Source: Rhodococcus phenolicus (GTDB lineage: Bacteria > Actinomycetota > Actinomycetes > Mycobacteriales > Mycobacteriaceae). From it: a DNA stretch of 64,000 nucleotides. The stretch spans positions 37,930-101,929 of the forward strand of contig NZ_LRRH01000040.1 in the NCBI RefSeq assembly GCF_001646785.1. The letters are read 5' to 3'. Positions 38,151-47,409 of this stretch are shown here, in pieces (the first letter of the stretch is position 1; every line of letters begins with the position of its first letter). Under the pieces are notes generated by a model. That model was not told where the DNA came from. It saw nothing but the letters and a program-made list of their open reading frames with translations, and searched no databases. A program made the translations under genes and the position numbers.

Positions 38151-38987
38151 GTGAGGTTGTATCGGGACAATGCCGTGGTGTTGCGTCAGCACAAGCTGGG
38201 CGAGGCCGACCGCATCGTCACCCTGCTCACCCGGCGGCACGGACTCGTGCGGGCCGTCGCGAAGGGCGTGCGGCGCACCCGATCGAAGTTCGGTGCGCGG
38301 CTCGAACCGTTCGCACACATCGATGTGCAACTGCATCCGGGCCGGTCGCTCGACATCGTCACGCAGGTGCAGACCCTCGATGCGTTCGCCGCCGACATCG
38401 TCGACGACTACAGCCGGTACACGACGGCCTGCGCGATCCTCGAGACCGCCGAGCGACTCGCCGGCGAGGAACGCGCCCCGGTGCCACGCCTGCACGCGCT
38501 GACCGTCGGGGCACTCCGTGCCCTGTGCGACCGGATCCGTCCACCGGACCTGATCCTCGACGCGTACCTGCTCCGCGCCATGACCTACGCCGGATGGGCG
38601 CCCGCGATCGGCCGATGCGCCCGCTGCGACCGGCCCGGCCCGCACACCGCATTCCACGTCGCCGCCGGGGGAGCGGTGTGCGTGCACTGCCGACCACCCG
38701 GCGCGGCGACACCCGCACCGGGTGTCCTGGCCCTGATGGACGCCCTGAACCACGGCCGGTGGGACGGCACCGAGACGATCGAACCGGCCGTGCGCAGCCA
38801 GGCCGGCGGCCTGATCGCCGCGCACCTGCAGTGGCACCTCGAGCGGCGGCTGCGCACGCTGCCACTCGTCGAACGATCCACCGACCGCGCGGCGACCGAG
38901 ACCGCCGGTGCCCTGGGGCAGGGCGCCGACGCCGTCAGGCAGGATGAGGACCGTGATTCGACGACGCGCCCCGCAAGCATCGCCTGA
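38151..38987 (+). CDS. recO: DNA repair protein RecO
   Basis: A 278-residue recombination mediator that anneals strands and loads RecA with RecR. The N-terminal OB fold is [54 protein letters not shown]; a zinc site is present as CARCDRPG...CVHCRPPG. The C-terminal 35 residues are variable and overlap the uppS start. GTG 38151 follows CAGACT by 6 bases, suggesting a leaderless transcript. Confidence 0.94.
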   Translation: MRLYRDNAVVLRQHKLGEADRIVTLLTRRHGLVRAVAKGVRRTRSKFGARLEPFAHIDVQLHPGRSLDIVTQVQTLDAFAADIVDDYSRYTTACAILETAERLAGEERAPVPRLHALTVGALRALCDRIRPPDLILDAYLLRAMTYAGWAPAIGRCARCDRPGPHTAFHVAAGGAVCVHCRPPGAATPAPGVLALMDALNHGRWDGTETIEPAVRSQAGGLIAAHLQWHLERRLRTLPLVERSTDRAATETAGALGQGADAVRQDEDRDSTTRPASIA

Positions 38988-39750
38988 CCGCGCGATCCGG
39001 CCTCCGGACCCACACCCGTCCGGTGCCCGGCCCCCGATTCTGCAGACCGAGTTGATTCCCCGGCACGTCGCGCTCGTCATGGACGGTAACGGTCGCTGGG
39101 CGCAGGAACGCGGCCTGCCGCGCACCGCCGGACACGAACGTGGCGAGGCGGTGCTCATGGACACCGTCGAGGGCTGTATCGAGATCGGCGTCAAGTGGCT
39201 GTCCGCGTACGCGTTCTCCACCGAGAACTGGAAACGCAGCCCCGAGGAGGTGCGCTTCCTCATGGGCTTCAACCGCGACGTGATCCGGCGCCGCCGCGAC
39301 GAGATGCACGAGATGGGTGTCCGGGTGCGCTGGGCGGGTCGTCGACCCCGGCTGTGGCGCAGCGTCATCAAGGAACTCGAGATCGCCGAGGAACTCACGA
39401 AGGACAACGACGTGATGACCCTCGTCATGTGTGTCAACTACGGCGGTCGCGCCGAGATCGCCGACGCCGCAAGGGAGATCGCGCGCCGCGTCGCGGCCGG
39501 CGAGATCGACCCGGAGAAGGTCACCGAGGCGACGATCGAGCGGTACCTCGACGAACCCGACATGCCCGACGTGGACCTGTTCCTGCGCCCGTCCGGCGAG
39601 CAGCGCACGTCGAACTTCCTGCTGTGGCAGGCCGCGTACGCCGAGTTCGTGTTCCAGGACAAGAATTTCCCCGACTTCGACCGCCGCGACCTGTGGGCCG
39701 CGTGCGTCGAGTACGCCTCCCGCGACCGCAGGTTCGGTGGGGTCAAGTGA
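38953..39750 (+). CDS. uppS: polyprenyl diphosphate synthase (cis-prenyltransferase)
   Basis: A 265-residue enzyme making the long-chain isoprenoid diphosphate carrier for cell-wall synthesis (decaprenyl in mycobacteria). Motifs: [71 protein letters not shown] 38953 is preferred for its AGGA site 8 bases upstream; ATG 38944 is an alternative. The 5' end overlaps recO. The M. tuberculosis counterpart is Rv2361c. Its stop overlaps the next GTG. Confidence 0.94.
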   Translation: MIRRRAPQASPDRAIRPPDPHPSGARPPILQTELIPRHVALVMDGNGRWAQERGLPRTAGHERGEAVLMDTVEGCIEIGVKWLSAYAFSTENWKRSPEEVRFLMGFNRDVIRRRRDEMHEMGVRVRWAGRRPRLWRSVIKELEIAEELTKDNDVMTLVMCVNYGGRAEIADAAREIARRVAAGEIDPEKVTEATIERYLDEPDMPDVDLFLRPSGEQRTSNFLLWQAAYAEFVFQDKNFPDFDRRDLWAACVEYASRDRRFGGVK

Positions 39751-40166
39751 ACGAACTGCGGGATCGGATCGGCGCGGCACTCGCGTCGTTCGTGGACATG
39801 CACGCGCCGTCCGCCGACGGCGACGACTCGTTCGGGTTCGACTACGACGGAGTGCCCTGTGCCCTGCGCGTGGTCACGCTCAGCGAGGGGCTCGACGTCG
39901 TCTCGCTGACCAGCGTGCTCGGCTGGGACCTCGCCCTCGACGACGGTCTGCGGGCGCGGATCGCGTCCGCCGCCGACGCGGTGCAGTTCGGGTCGGTGCA
40001 CGCCGTCGAGCGCGACACCGACGCCGACGTGGTGCTGCGCTACTCGTTCCCGGCGACCGGCCTGGGCGACACGGCGCTGACGACGATGCTGCTCCTCGTG
40101 CTCGGCGGTGCGGCGGACGCCCGCACCACGATCGTCGAACCGACCGGAGAGAAGGGGAAGCAGTGA
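39747..40166 (+). CDS. YbjN-like protein 1
   Basis: A 139-residue cytoplasmic protein with the alternating pattern of YbjN / type III chaperone-like domains ([74 protein letters not shown]). GTG 39747 overlaps the uppS stop and the stop overlaps the next GTG, each by four bases. A hypothetical gene (Rv2360c) occupies this slot in M. tuberculosis. Function unknown. Confidence 0.65.
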   Translation: MNELRDRIGAALASFVDMHAPSADGDDSFGFDYDGVPCALRVVTLSEGLDVVSLTSVLGWDLALDDGLRARIASAADAVQFGSVHAVERDTDADVVLRYSFPATGLGDTALTTMLLLVLGGAADARTTIVEPTGEKGKQ

Positions 40167-40711
40167 GCAGCGAACGCACGAGCGGCGAACAGGCCGTCGA
40201 CGAGCAGTGGACCGTGCCGGTGGACACCGAGGACGACGACGCGCTGCGCGACGCGGTGCAGCAGATCCTGTCGGAGGTCCTCGACGAGGCGCCGGAGCCG
40301 GACGAAGACGGTGACCTGCCGATCTGGCTCGCCGACGTGCTGACCTACGCGTCCGTCGACGCGGAGGACGCCGTGGTGGAACTCCGCACGTTCCTGGTCG
40401 AGCGGATCGGCGGACGTACCCGGGCCGCCGAGGTGCTCGGCGACCTGCAGTCGGAGTGGCCGGATTTCAAGTTCGTGCTGCACAAGGACCGGGTCACCGC
40501 GGAACAGCGTGTCCCGGCTTCGCCACTGGTGCCGATGCACCTGGTCCGTGCGGTCGGCGCGATCGTGCCGCTCGTCGAGGAGGCCCGGGTGCTGGCGTCC
40601 CGTCTCGGGGGCGAGGCGTGCGTGTTCGACGGCGAGGAGAGCGATGAGGGAGAGGCCGACGGCCTGCCCGTGAACCAGGGGTGCGGCTGCGGCGACTGCG
40701 ACTGCGGCTGA
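40163..40711 (+). CDS. YbjN-like protein 2 with cysteine-rich tail
   Basis: A 182-residue acidic protein, coupled to the previous gene by GTGA overlap. An acidic N-terminus, then a domain of the same general type (LPIWLADVLTYASVDAEDAVVELRTFLVERIGG...DFKFVLHKDRVTAEQRVPASPLVPMHLVRAVG), and a tail ending GCGCGDCDCG. The four Cys in ten residues look like a metal or redox site. It is convergent with zur-smtB, 12 bases between stops. Function unknown. Confidence 0.65.
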   Translation: MSSERTSGEQAVDEQWTVPVDTEDDDALRDAVQQILSEVLDEAPEPDEDGDLPIWLADVLTYASVDAEDAVVELRTFLVERIGGRTRAAEVLGDLQSEWPDFKFVLHKDRVTAEQRVPASPLVPMHLVRAVGAIVPLVEEARVLASRLGGEACVFDGEESDEGEADGLPVNQGCGCGDCDCG

Positions 40712-40723
40712 GCCGGACGTTGC

Positions 40724-41152
40724 TCAGCGCGACTGCTCGCCGTCCGCGACGGCGCAGTCGCGGCACGTGCCGAAGATCTCGACGGTGTGGCTGACATCGG
40801 CGAACCCGTTGGACTCGGCGATCTCGTGGGACCACCGCTCGACCTCCGGTCCGTCCACCTCGACGGTGAAACCGCAGGTGCGGCACACCAGATGGTGATG
40901 GTGGCCCGACGAACAGCGCCGGTACAGCGACTCTCCGGTGTCGGTGCGCAGCACGTCGACGCTGCCGGCCTCCGCGAGCGACTGGAGGGTGCGGTAGACG
41001 GTGGTCAGGCCGATGCCGTCGCCGCGCTTGCGCAGTGCGTCGTGCAGGTCCTGTGCCGAGCGGAACTCCTCGACGTCCTCGAGCAGGGCCACGATCGCGC
41101 TGCGCTGCCTGGTGGAGCGGACCCCGACGACGGGCTTGCGGGCAGTGGTCAC
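40724..41152 (-). CDS. zur: zinc uptake regulator Zur (Fur family)
   Basis: A 142-residue zinc-dependent repressor. Winged helix [52 protein letters not shown]; metal sites in [31 protein letters not shown] (two CxxC structural zinc pairs) and the His cluster. Close to M. tuberculosis FurB/Zur. GTG 41152 is chosen for similarity and spacing; TTG 41164, overlapping the smtB stop, is possible. Operon with smtB. Confidence 0.92.
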   Translation of the reverse strand: MTTARKPVVGVRSTRQRSAIVALLEDVEEFRSAQDLHDALRKRGDGIGLTTVYRTLQSLAEAGSVDVLRTDTGESLYRRCSSGHHHHLVCRTCGFTVEVDGPEVERWSHEIAESNGFADVSHTVEIFGTCRDCAVADGEQSR

Positions 41153-41160
41153 GGCAGAGA

Positions 41161-41496
41161 TCAACCTTCCTGGACGTGTGCGACGGCGTCGACGACGATG
41201 TGGGCGAGATGGTCGTCGGCCAGACGGTAGAGCACTTCGCGGCCGGACCGCTCCCCGCGCACGACACCGGCCGATTTGAGCACCCGGAGGTGCTGGCTGA
41301 TCAGGGGTTGCGTCACGCCGAGCGCCCCGACCAGTTCGTGTACGCAGCGTTCGGATTCGCGCAGTTGCAGCACGATGGCGATGCGAACGGGTGCGGACAG
41401 TGCGCGCAGCAGCTCGCCGGCGAGTGTGAGCGTGTGCTGCGACGGAGGTGTGAGATGTTCGCCCCGGCAGTCGTGCTGGTCGGTAGGGACGCTCAA
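41161..41496 (-). CDS. smtB: ArsR/SmtB-family metal sensor repressor
   Basis: A 111-residue winged-helix repressor: [83 protein letters not shown]. The C-terminal DHxxHIVxxAxxH is the alpha-5 zinc site of SmtB proteins. The start is TTG 41496, with GAAGGAG 5 bases upstream; an ATG at 41544 has no such site. Co-transcribed with zur, as Rv2358-furB in M. tuberculosis, where SmtB releases the operon in zinc. Confidence 0.9.
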   Translation of the reverse strand: MSVPTDQHDCRGEHLTPPSQHTLTLAGELLRALSAPVRIAIVLQLRESERCVHELVGALGVTQPLISQHLRVLKSAGVVRGERSGREVLYRLADDHLAHIVVDAVAHVQEG

Positions 41497-41526
41497 CGGT
41501 TCTCCTTCGACGGCGCGGGTACTGTT

Positions 41527-41545
41527 AATGCAAACCGATTCCATT
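41527..41545 (-). promoter_or_regulatory. candidate Zur box upstream of smtB-zur
   Basis: On the minus strand this 19-mer has AATG/CATT ends and AA/TT inner positions arranged symmetrically, resembling the mycobacterial Zur box form AATGAAAATGATTTTCATT with several mismatches. It lies between the SmtB operator and the TTG start, so Zur may repress its own operon or the site may be a coincidence of an A/T-rich promoter. Confidence 0.35.
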
Positions 41546-41550
41546 TTGAT

Positions 41551-41566
41551 ATGCACGAATGTGCAT
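41551..41566. promoter_or_regulatory. SmtB/ArsR operator
   Basis: ATGCAC-GAAT-GTGCAT has perfect 6-bp arms and the form of ArsR/SmtB imperfect 12-2-12-type operators. It is 55 bases upstream of the smtB start and about 95 bases from glyS, within the shared intergenic region. Confidence 0.65.
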
Positions 41567-41661
41567 GTCAACCGCGCCGGAATTCGGGCTCCGTGCCGGG
41601 GGCGATAGGCTTGTCGCCGACGTATGTTGCGAACCCCGCATCGAAGATGGAGAGAATCCGC

Positions 41662-43053
41662 GTGGCACCCAAATCCAAGATCGATACCGTCGCCAACCTC
41701 GCCAAGCGCCGGGGCCTGGTCTACCCGTGCGGTGAGATCTACGGCGGCACCAAGTCGGCCTGGGACTACGGGCCGCTCGGCGTGGAGCTCAAGGAGAACA
41801 TCAAGAAGCAGTGGTGGCGCAACATGGTCACCAGCCGCGAGGACGTCGTCGGCCTCGACTCCTCGGTGATCCTGCCGCGCCAGGTGTGGGTCGCCTCCGG
41901 GCACGTCGGTGTGTTCAACGACCCGCTCGTCGAGTGCCTGAGCTGTCACAAGCGGCACCGGCAGGACCACCTGCAGGAGGCGTACGCCGAGAAGCACAAG
42001 CTCGACGACCCGGACTCGGTGCCCATGTCCGAGATCGCGTGCCCGGACTGCGGCACCAAGGGTCAGTGGACCGAGCCCCGCGATTTCAACATGATGCTCA
42101 AGACGTATCTCGGTCCCATCGAGAGCGAAGAAGGCCTGCACTACCTGCGCCCCGAGACCGCCCAGGGCATCTTCGTGAACTTCGCGAACGTGCTCACCAC
42201 CTCGCGCAAGAAGCCGCCCTTCGGCATCGGCCAGATCGGCAAGAGCTTCCGCAACGAGATCACGCCCGGCAACTTCATCTTCCGGACCCGCGAGTTCGAG
42301 CAGATGGAGATGGAGTTCTTCGTCAAGCCCGGCGAGGACGAGGAATGGCACCAGTACTGGATCGACTACCGGATGGACTGGTACACCGGCCTGGGCATCA
42401 ACAAGGACAACCTGCGCCTGTACGAGCATCCGCAGGACAAGCTGTCGCACTACTCCAAGCGCACCGTCGACATCGAGTACCGCTTCCACTTCCAGGGCAG
42501 CGAGTGGGGTGAACTCGAGGGCGTCGCGAACCGCACCGACTTCGACCTGTCGACCCACGCGAAGCACTCGGGCACCGACCTGAGCTACTTCGACCAGACC
42601 ACGAACGAGCGGTACACCCCGTACGTCATCGAGCCCGCAGCGGGCCTGACCCGCTCGCTGATGGCGTTCCTCGTCGATGCGTACACCGAGGACGAGGCCC
42701 CCAACGCCAAGGGTGGCGTCGACAAGCGCACCGTGCTGCGGCTGGACCGCCGGCTCGCGCCGGTCAAGGCCGCGGTGTTGCCGCTGAGCCGCAATGCCGA
42801 CCTGAGCCCCAAGGCCAAGGACCTCGCCGCGCAGTTGCGCCGGAACTGGAACGTCGAGTTCGACGACGCACAGGCCATCGGCCGTCGCTACCGTCGCCAG
42901 GACGAGATCGGCACCCCGTTCTGCATCACCGTCGACTTCGACACGCTCGAGGATCAGGCCGTGACGATCCGCGAGCGCGACACCATGACTCAGGAACGCG
43001 TTGCTCTCGACCAGGTCGAGGGATACCTCGCGCAGCGCCTGATCGGCGCCTGA
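41662..43053 (+). CDS. glyS: glycyl-tRNA synthetase (single-chain type)
   Basis: A 463-residue class II synthetase charging tRNA-Gly. Class II motif 1 region [34 protein letters not shown], zinc-like [12 protein letters not shown] and [10 protein letters not shown], motif 2 [25 protein letters not shown] and motif 3 [19 protein letters not shown]. Length equals M. tuberculosis GlyS (463). GTG 41662 has GGAGAG 7 bases upstream; ATG 41647 is less likely. Confidence 0.96.
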   Translation: MAPKSKIDTVANLAKRRGLVYPCGEIYGGTKSAWDYGPLGVELKENIKKQWWRNMVTSREDVVGLDSSVILPRQVWVASGHVGVFNDPLVECLSCHKRHRQDHLQEAYAEKHKLDDPDSVPMSEIACPDCGTKGQWTEPRDFNMMLKTYLGPIESEEGLHYLRPETAQGIFVNFANVLTTSRKKPPFGIGQIGKSFRNEITPGNFIFRTREFEQMEMEFFVKPGEDEEWHQYWIDYRMDWYTGLGINKDNLRLYEHPQDKLSHYSKRTVDIEYRFHFQGSEWGELEGVANRTDFDLSTHAKHSGTDLSYFDQTTNERYTPYVIEPAAGLTRSLMAFLVDAYTEDEAPNAKGGVDKRTVLRLDRRLAPVKAAVLPLSRNADLSPKAKDLAAQLRRNWNVEFDDAQAIGRRYRRQDEIGTPFCITVDFDTLEDQAVTIRERDTMTQERVALDQVEGYLAQRLIGA

Positions 43054-43068
43054 GCGCGCTCCCGTACC

Positions 43069-43110
43069 CGTGCGCGGTTTCGGTAGCCGGAGCTACCGAA
43101 ACCGCGCACG
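43069..43110. terminator. perfect 19-bp bidirectional terminator hairpin
   Basis: Arms 43069-43087 and 43092-43110 are perfectly complementary around a 4-base loop. The right arm contains the stop and last codons of the minus-strand P450 gene (stop at 43093-43095), so one hairpin serves glyS and the P450. Confidence 0.85.
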
Positions 43111-44430
43111 AGGGGTGACCGGCTCGGCAAGGCCCTGTTCGTCGCACAGGGCCTGCAGCCGCGTGAGCGTCGCGTCGAGTCCGGGACCGACGCGTGGTCC
43201 GGGCGTGAACGTCGCCGGCAGATGCCGCATGCCCTGGATGATCCCGATCGTCTCGTAGTGCACCGCGTCATCGGGCGAGCAGTGGAAGTCGGGTATCCGA
43301 TCCAGCACGGCCAGGAGCATCCGTTTGAACACCGCGCGGGCCACGTTCGAGCCGATGCAGCGATGGATCCCCAACCCGAAACTGAAGTGCCGGTTACCTT
43401 TTCGTTCGAGATCGACGACATCCGGATCGTCGAACAACGACGGGTCGCGATTGGCCATCGCCCACGACAGCCACAGTCGCTCACCCTCACGGAAACCGGC
43501 GCCCGCGTAGTCGTAATCGGCGCAGATCGTGCGACCGTCTCCCGGGGTCGGCGTGAAGTACCGCAGGAACTCCTCGGTGGCCGAGTCGAGCAGGCTGTCG
43601 CGCTCGCGGTCGAGCCGGGAACGCTCGTCCGGGTTCTGGGAGAGCCACTCGAACGCGTGGGCGGTCAGTGCCGTCGTGGTGTCGAATCCGCCGCCGATCA
43701 ACAGGTTCAGCATGCCGAGGATCTCGATGTCCGGCGGTACCTGCCCGTCGATCTCGGCGCGGACGAGCGCGTCCACCAGACCGGGCCGCGGCGTCTGCCG
43801 CACCTCGTGGATCGTGGCGAACAGGTCCGTGCCCATCGTCCGGTGCAGGTCGAGCACTCGCTCGCGATCCGGTGAATCCGGCGGTGTGTACAGCGCCGCG
43901 TGGGCGGGTTCGCTGTAGACCTTCCACTTGTGCAGCGGAATGCCGAGCATCGCCAGCGTCAGCACGGCGGGCACGATGTTCGCGAGGTCGTCGACGAAGT
44001 CGATTCCGCCGCTCTCGATCTTCTCGTCCAGGCAGGCGTGCGTGACGTCGTCGACGAACGGGATCCAGCGCGCGACCGCGGCGGGCGACAGGTAGGGATT
44101 GAGGACCTGCCGGTACGCCCCGTGTTCGGGGGGATCCATCTCGAGAATGCCCGAGCGGATCGGGTTCTCAGCGTGCGGGATCGTGATGCCCGTGTAGCCG
44201 CGCCGGGCGCCGTCCACGTCGTTGTCGTTGGAGACGACCTGCGACCGTGCCAGGTGGAACACCTGCTCGGCGCCGGCCGCGACCCAGTGCCCGCCGTAGG
44301 TGTCGGTCCACGCGACGGGGCACTGCCCCTGCATGTCCCTGGTGATCGCTTCGAAGCGATCGCGGTATTCCGGCGCGTGCCGGTCGAAATGGAACCGCTT
44401 CTTCCCCTGCTCGATGTTCGTCACGATCAC
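43093..44430 (-). CDS. cytochrome P450
   Basis: A 445-residue soluble bacterial P450. I-helix oxygen-activation motif LLIGGGFDTTTALTAHAFEWL, K-helix EEFLRYF, and heme-binding FSFGLGIHRCIGSNVARAVF with the proximal Cys. The Leu-Gly-Ile-His-Arg-Cys loop and the N-terminus MDPPEHGAYRQVLNPYLSP resemble CYP families acting on terpenoid or steroid-like substrates, but no substrate can be assigned. GTG 44430. It stands alone without ferredoxin or reductase genes. Confidence 0.93.
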   Translation of the reverse strand: MIVTNIEQGKKRFHFDRHAPEYRDRFEAITRDMQGQCPVAWTDTYGGHWVAAGAEQVFHLARSQVVSNDNDVDGARRGYTGITIPHAENPIRSGILEMDPPEHGAYRQVLNPYLSPAAVARWIPFVDDVTHACLDEKIESGGIDFVDDLANIVPAVLTLAMLGIPLHKWKVYSEPAHAALYTPPDSPDRERVLDLHRTMGTDLFATIHEVRQTPRPGLVDALVRAEIDGQVPPDIEILGMLNLLIGGGFDTTTALTAHAFEWLSQNPDERSRLDRERDSLLDSATEEFLRYFTPTPGDGRTICADYDYAGAGFREGERLWLSWAMANRDPSLFDDPDVVDLERKGNRHFSFGLGIHRCIGSNVARAVFKRMLLAVLDRIPDFHCSPDDAVHYETIGIIQGMRHLPATFTPGPRVGPGLDATLTRLQALCDEQGLAEPVTPRARFR

Positions 44431-44552
44431 AGCTCCCCGTCGGTGATGGTGATGCGTGCCCCGGGGCCCGGACGGCCGGGTCCTCGAAAACTGCTGGCGG
44501 GCAGAAGGTTAGCAGTACCACCGCCGACGGGAACCGATATCGCTGACTTCGG

Positions 44553-46583
44553 TCAGAAACGTCCTCCGCTGCTGCGGCCGATGCGTCCCGAGCTGCTGGG
44601 GCCGCCGAACGAACCGGGTCCGCGGCCGCTGCCCCCGCGATAGCCACCGCCACGGGAGTAACCGCCCCCGCCACCCCCGCGCAGGATGCTGTCGATCAGG
44701 ATGCCGCCGAGGATCGCGCCGGTCATGTCGGTGCCCGAGCTACGCGGCTGTTGGCGCTGCTCCCACTGCCGCACGTCGCTCTGTGCGGCCCACATGGCCT
44801 TCGCGCCGAGCTGCGTGGCGGCCTGCGCATGTTGCAGCGCCTGCGCCGCGTCGGTCGACGCGAGTTGCTGCGCCGCCTGCAGGTGCCGCTGTGCTTCCGA
44901 CAACCGGGTGCGGGCCTCTGCACCGACCGCGCCGCGCCGCGTGCCGATGAAATCGGCCGCCGAGGTCACCTGCGACTGCGCGGCCGTCAGATCCTGCTGC
45001 AACTTCTGGCGGGCGCGTTCCGCCTGCTCCTGGGCCTCGCGGGTACTGGCGAGCACCGCGTCGAGTGTGGCGTCGGCGTCGACGACGCGGGTGAAACTGC
45101 CCAGCGGATCGGTCGCCTGCGACGCACGAGCGTGGGCCAGGGCCTCGGTTGCCGCGGCCGCGGCGTTTGCCAGGTCCGGTCCGCCGCTCGCGGCGAGCTG
45201 CTCGGCGGCTGCGACACCCTGCTCGAGGTCCGCGACGGCCGCAGGCAGCGTCGCCATCGCGTGCCGGATGTCGGTCTCGGCGTGGTCGATCCCGTCGAGC
45301 AGCGTCGATGCCTGGATCAGCGCGCTTTCGGCGGCGCGGATCGCACCCACCGCCGGGCCCTGCTTTCCGGCCGGCAATGCGATCGCGTCACGGCCCTCCG
45401 CGATGGACTTCTCGGCGAAACCCAGCTGCTCGCGGGCGAGCGCCGTGTTCTGCGCGACCGGAGCGAGCGTCTCGGCCGGGAACTCCGCGCGCAACGCGGT
45501 CAGCACCGCCTCCGACGCGGGCACGCGCGCCGTGAGAGTGACGACCTGCTGGGTGAGCGCATCGAGCCGGGCCGGGGCATCGAGCAGCAGATCCCGCATG
45601 CCGTCGAACTCGGTGACCCGGGAGTCCAGCTCGCGACCCGCGCGACCGCACGTGGAGATCAGGTCGACGAGCATGTCGCGGCGCTGCTGAGGTGTTTCGG
45701 GAATCGCGTCGTCGAGACGCTGCCGGATCTCGAATGCCTTCGCCAGCGCAGCCTGGGCCTGCGCGAACGCCGTCGCGAACGGCGCGACTGCCTGGTCACC
45801 GAACTCGCCGCGGGCCAGCTCGAGTTCCTCGGCGCTGGTCCGCACCGCGTTGTCGGTGTCGACGAGGATGTCCTTCGCGCGGGCGTCGAGCACGTCGGGT
45901 GGCAGGGCCGCCAGCGCGGCGGTGTCGGTCGGGTCGATCGAGGCGGCCGCTTCCGCACCGGCCTCGGCGCGCTTGCGCTTCGACCGCCGCGTGTACAGGT
46001 AGACGCCCCCGGCGCCGGCGACGACCACGCCGCCACCGACGAGCAGCGGCGTCACGGACGTGGGGTTCAGCGCGTCGTCGAGGCCCTCGGCCGCGGCGAT
46101 CGCGGCGCCGGCCCAGTCCTGTTCCACCAGTTGCGGTCGCACCTGGTCGGTGGCGATCGCGGTGATCTCGGCATCGGAGACGTCGGTCACGTCGTTCGAC
46201 ACCCAGAGGTTGTAGTCGCGGTCCGTGGTGGCGACGGCCAGCAGCGCCGTCTTCGGCCCGAACCCGCTCGCCCGCGCGGTGGCCTCGGTCCAGTCGTCGC
46301 CGGACATCCCGGAGAAGCTCGGTACGTATGCGACCCACAGCTGCACCTGATGATCGCCGTACAGCGCGTCGAGCGCGTCCTGGACCTCGGCCTTCGCACC
46401 CGCGTTCAGGACTCCGGAGGAGTCGGTGATCTGCCCCGGCAGTCGCAGCGGTGTGTCGGCGGACGCGGCCGCGGGCCACAGCAACAGCATCAGCAGTGCC
46501 AGCACGGCGGGCACGGCCGCGCGGATCGGGAGGGGAACCGGTCGGGTGGACGCCGCCGGGACAGCGGGCGAGTGCACGGGCAT
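44553..46583 (-). CDS. TPM-domain secreted/membrane protein with long coiled coil
   Basis: A 676-residue protein: N-terminal signal-like helix (AAVPAVLALLMLLLWPAAASA, residues 20-41), TPM domain about 45-165 (LPGQITDSSGVLNAGAKAEVQDALDALYGDHQVQLWVAYVPSFSG), a second membrane helix about 190-210, then a 400-residue Ala/Gln-rich coiled-coil region and a Gly/Ser/Arg tail. TPM domains serve in photosystem repair or as phosphatase-like modules elsewhere; here function is unknown. M. tuberculosis Rv2345 is the positional homologue. TAGATT lies 7 bases before ATG 46583, so it is probably leaderless. Confidence 0.85.
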   Translation of the reverse strand: MPVHSPAVPAASTRPVPLPIRAAVPAVLALLMLLLWPAAASADTPLRLPGQITDSSGVLNAGAKAEVQDALDALYGDHQVQLWVAYVPSFSGMSGDDWTEATARASGFGPKTALLAVATTDRDYNLWVSNDVTDVSDAEITAIATDQVRPQLVEQDWAGAAIAAAEGLDDALNPTSVTPLLVGGGVVVAGAGGVYLYTRRSKRKRAEAGAEAAASIDPTDTAALAALPPDVLDARAKDILVDTDNAVRTSAEELELARGEFGDQAVAPFATAFAQAQAALAKAFEIRQRLDDAIPETPQQRRDMLVDLISTCGRAGRELDSRVTEFDGMRDLLLDAPARLDALTQQVVTLTARVPASEAVLTALRAEFPAETLAPVAQNTALAREQLGFAEKSIAEGRDAIALPAGKQGPAVGAIRAAESALIQASTLLDGIDHAETDIRHAMATLPAAVADLEQGVAAAEQLAASGGPDLANAAAAATEALAHARASQATDPLGSFTRVVDADATLDAVLASTREAQEQAERARQKLQQDLTAAQSQVTSAADFIGTRRGAVGAEARTRLSEAQRHLQAAQQLASTDAAQALQHAQAATQLGAKAMWAAQSDVRQWEQRQQPRSSGTDMTGAILGGILIDSILRGGGGGGYSRGGGYRGGSGRGPGSFGGPSSSGRIGRSSGGRF

Positions 46584-46677
46584 GGCGTCGAATCTAACGG
46601 TCACGAGTGCGCGGCGCGTGAGGGTCCGTGGCGCGTCGTCGGGGGAACCGGTCGCGGCCGCTGGCAGAATCGATTGG

Positions 46678-47370
46678 GTGAGTACCGCAGCCCGCCGATC
46701 CCGGCCGACCCCGCCGCCCGCCCCGGAGCGCCGTGGCATCGGCGCGGGCATCGCACGGTGGACCCGGCGGATCGTGGTCGGGGTGCTGCTCGCCGCGATC
46801 GCCGTCGTCGCCGGCACCGCCGTGCGCGTCTGGCAGGTCGCCCGCATCGACGACTGGAGCCACGCCGACGCGATCGTCGTCCTCGGTGCCGCGCAGTACT
46901 CGGGAACACCGTCGTCGGTGTTCGAGGCCCGGCTCGATCAGGCGGTGCGGCTGTACGAGAACGGGGTGTCCGACACGGTCGTCACCGTCGGCGGCAAACA
47001 GGAGGGCGACCTGTACACCGAGGCCGCCGCCGGCAAGAACTACCTGATGTCCCGTGGCGTTCCCGAGGATGCGATCCTCGCGGTCGAGGAAGGGTCGGAC
47101 ACCCTGCTCAGCGTCGAGGCGGTCAGCCGGGAGATGCACGATCGGGGCCTGTCGTCGGCGGTGCTGGTCAGCGACCCGTGGCATTCGCTGCGGACCCGAA
47201 CCATGGCGCGCGACGCCGGGCTCGACGCGTGGACCGCCCCCACCCGGACGGGGCCGGCGGTGTTCACCCGTGAATCGCAGTTGCACGGAATCGCTCGGGA
47301 AACCGGAGCGCTCGTCTGGTACCAGATGACGCACGGCTCGGCGGACTTTCCCTACACTGCGGCGCAATGA
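46678..47370 (+). CDS. YdcF/SanA-like (DUF218) membrane protein
   Basis: A 230-residue protein with one N-terminal helix (RIVVGVLLAAIAVVAGTAVRVW) and an extracytoplasmic DUF218 domain: ADAIVVLGAAQYSGTPSSVFEARLDQAVRLYENGVSDTVVTVGGK, then SAVLVSDPWHSLRTRTMARDAGL. Members (SanA, ElyC) affect envelope integrity. GTG 46678 has CAGAAT 7 bases upstream, and it is divergent from the TPM gene. Confidence 0.82.
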   Translation: MSTAARRSRPTPPPAPERRGIGAGIARWTRRIVVGVLLAAIAVVAGTAVRVWQVARIDDWSHADAIVVLGAAQYSGTPSSVFEARLDQAVRLYENGVSDTVVTVGGKQEGDLYTEAAAGKNYLMSRGVPEDAILAVEEGSDTLLSVEAVSREMHDRGLSSAVLVSDPWHSLRTRTMARDAGLDAWTAPTRTGPAVFTRESQLHGIARETGALVWYQMTHGSADFPYTAAQ

Positions 47371-47409
47371 TCTCCGGGATTTCCGGCGCAGCGAGCTGAG
47401 GACGGGCGG

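Noticed and set aside
41497..41544. ATG at 41544 as the smtB start
   Set aside because: It has no ribosome site and would place the candidate Zur box inside the coding region; TTG 41496 has GAAGGAG at ideal spacing.
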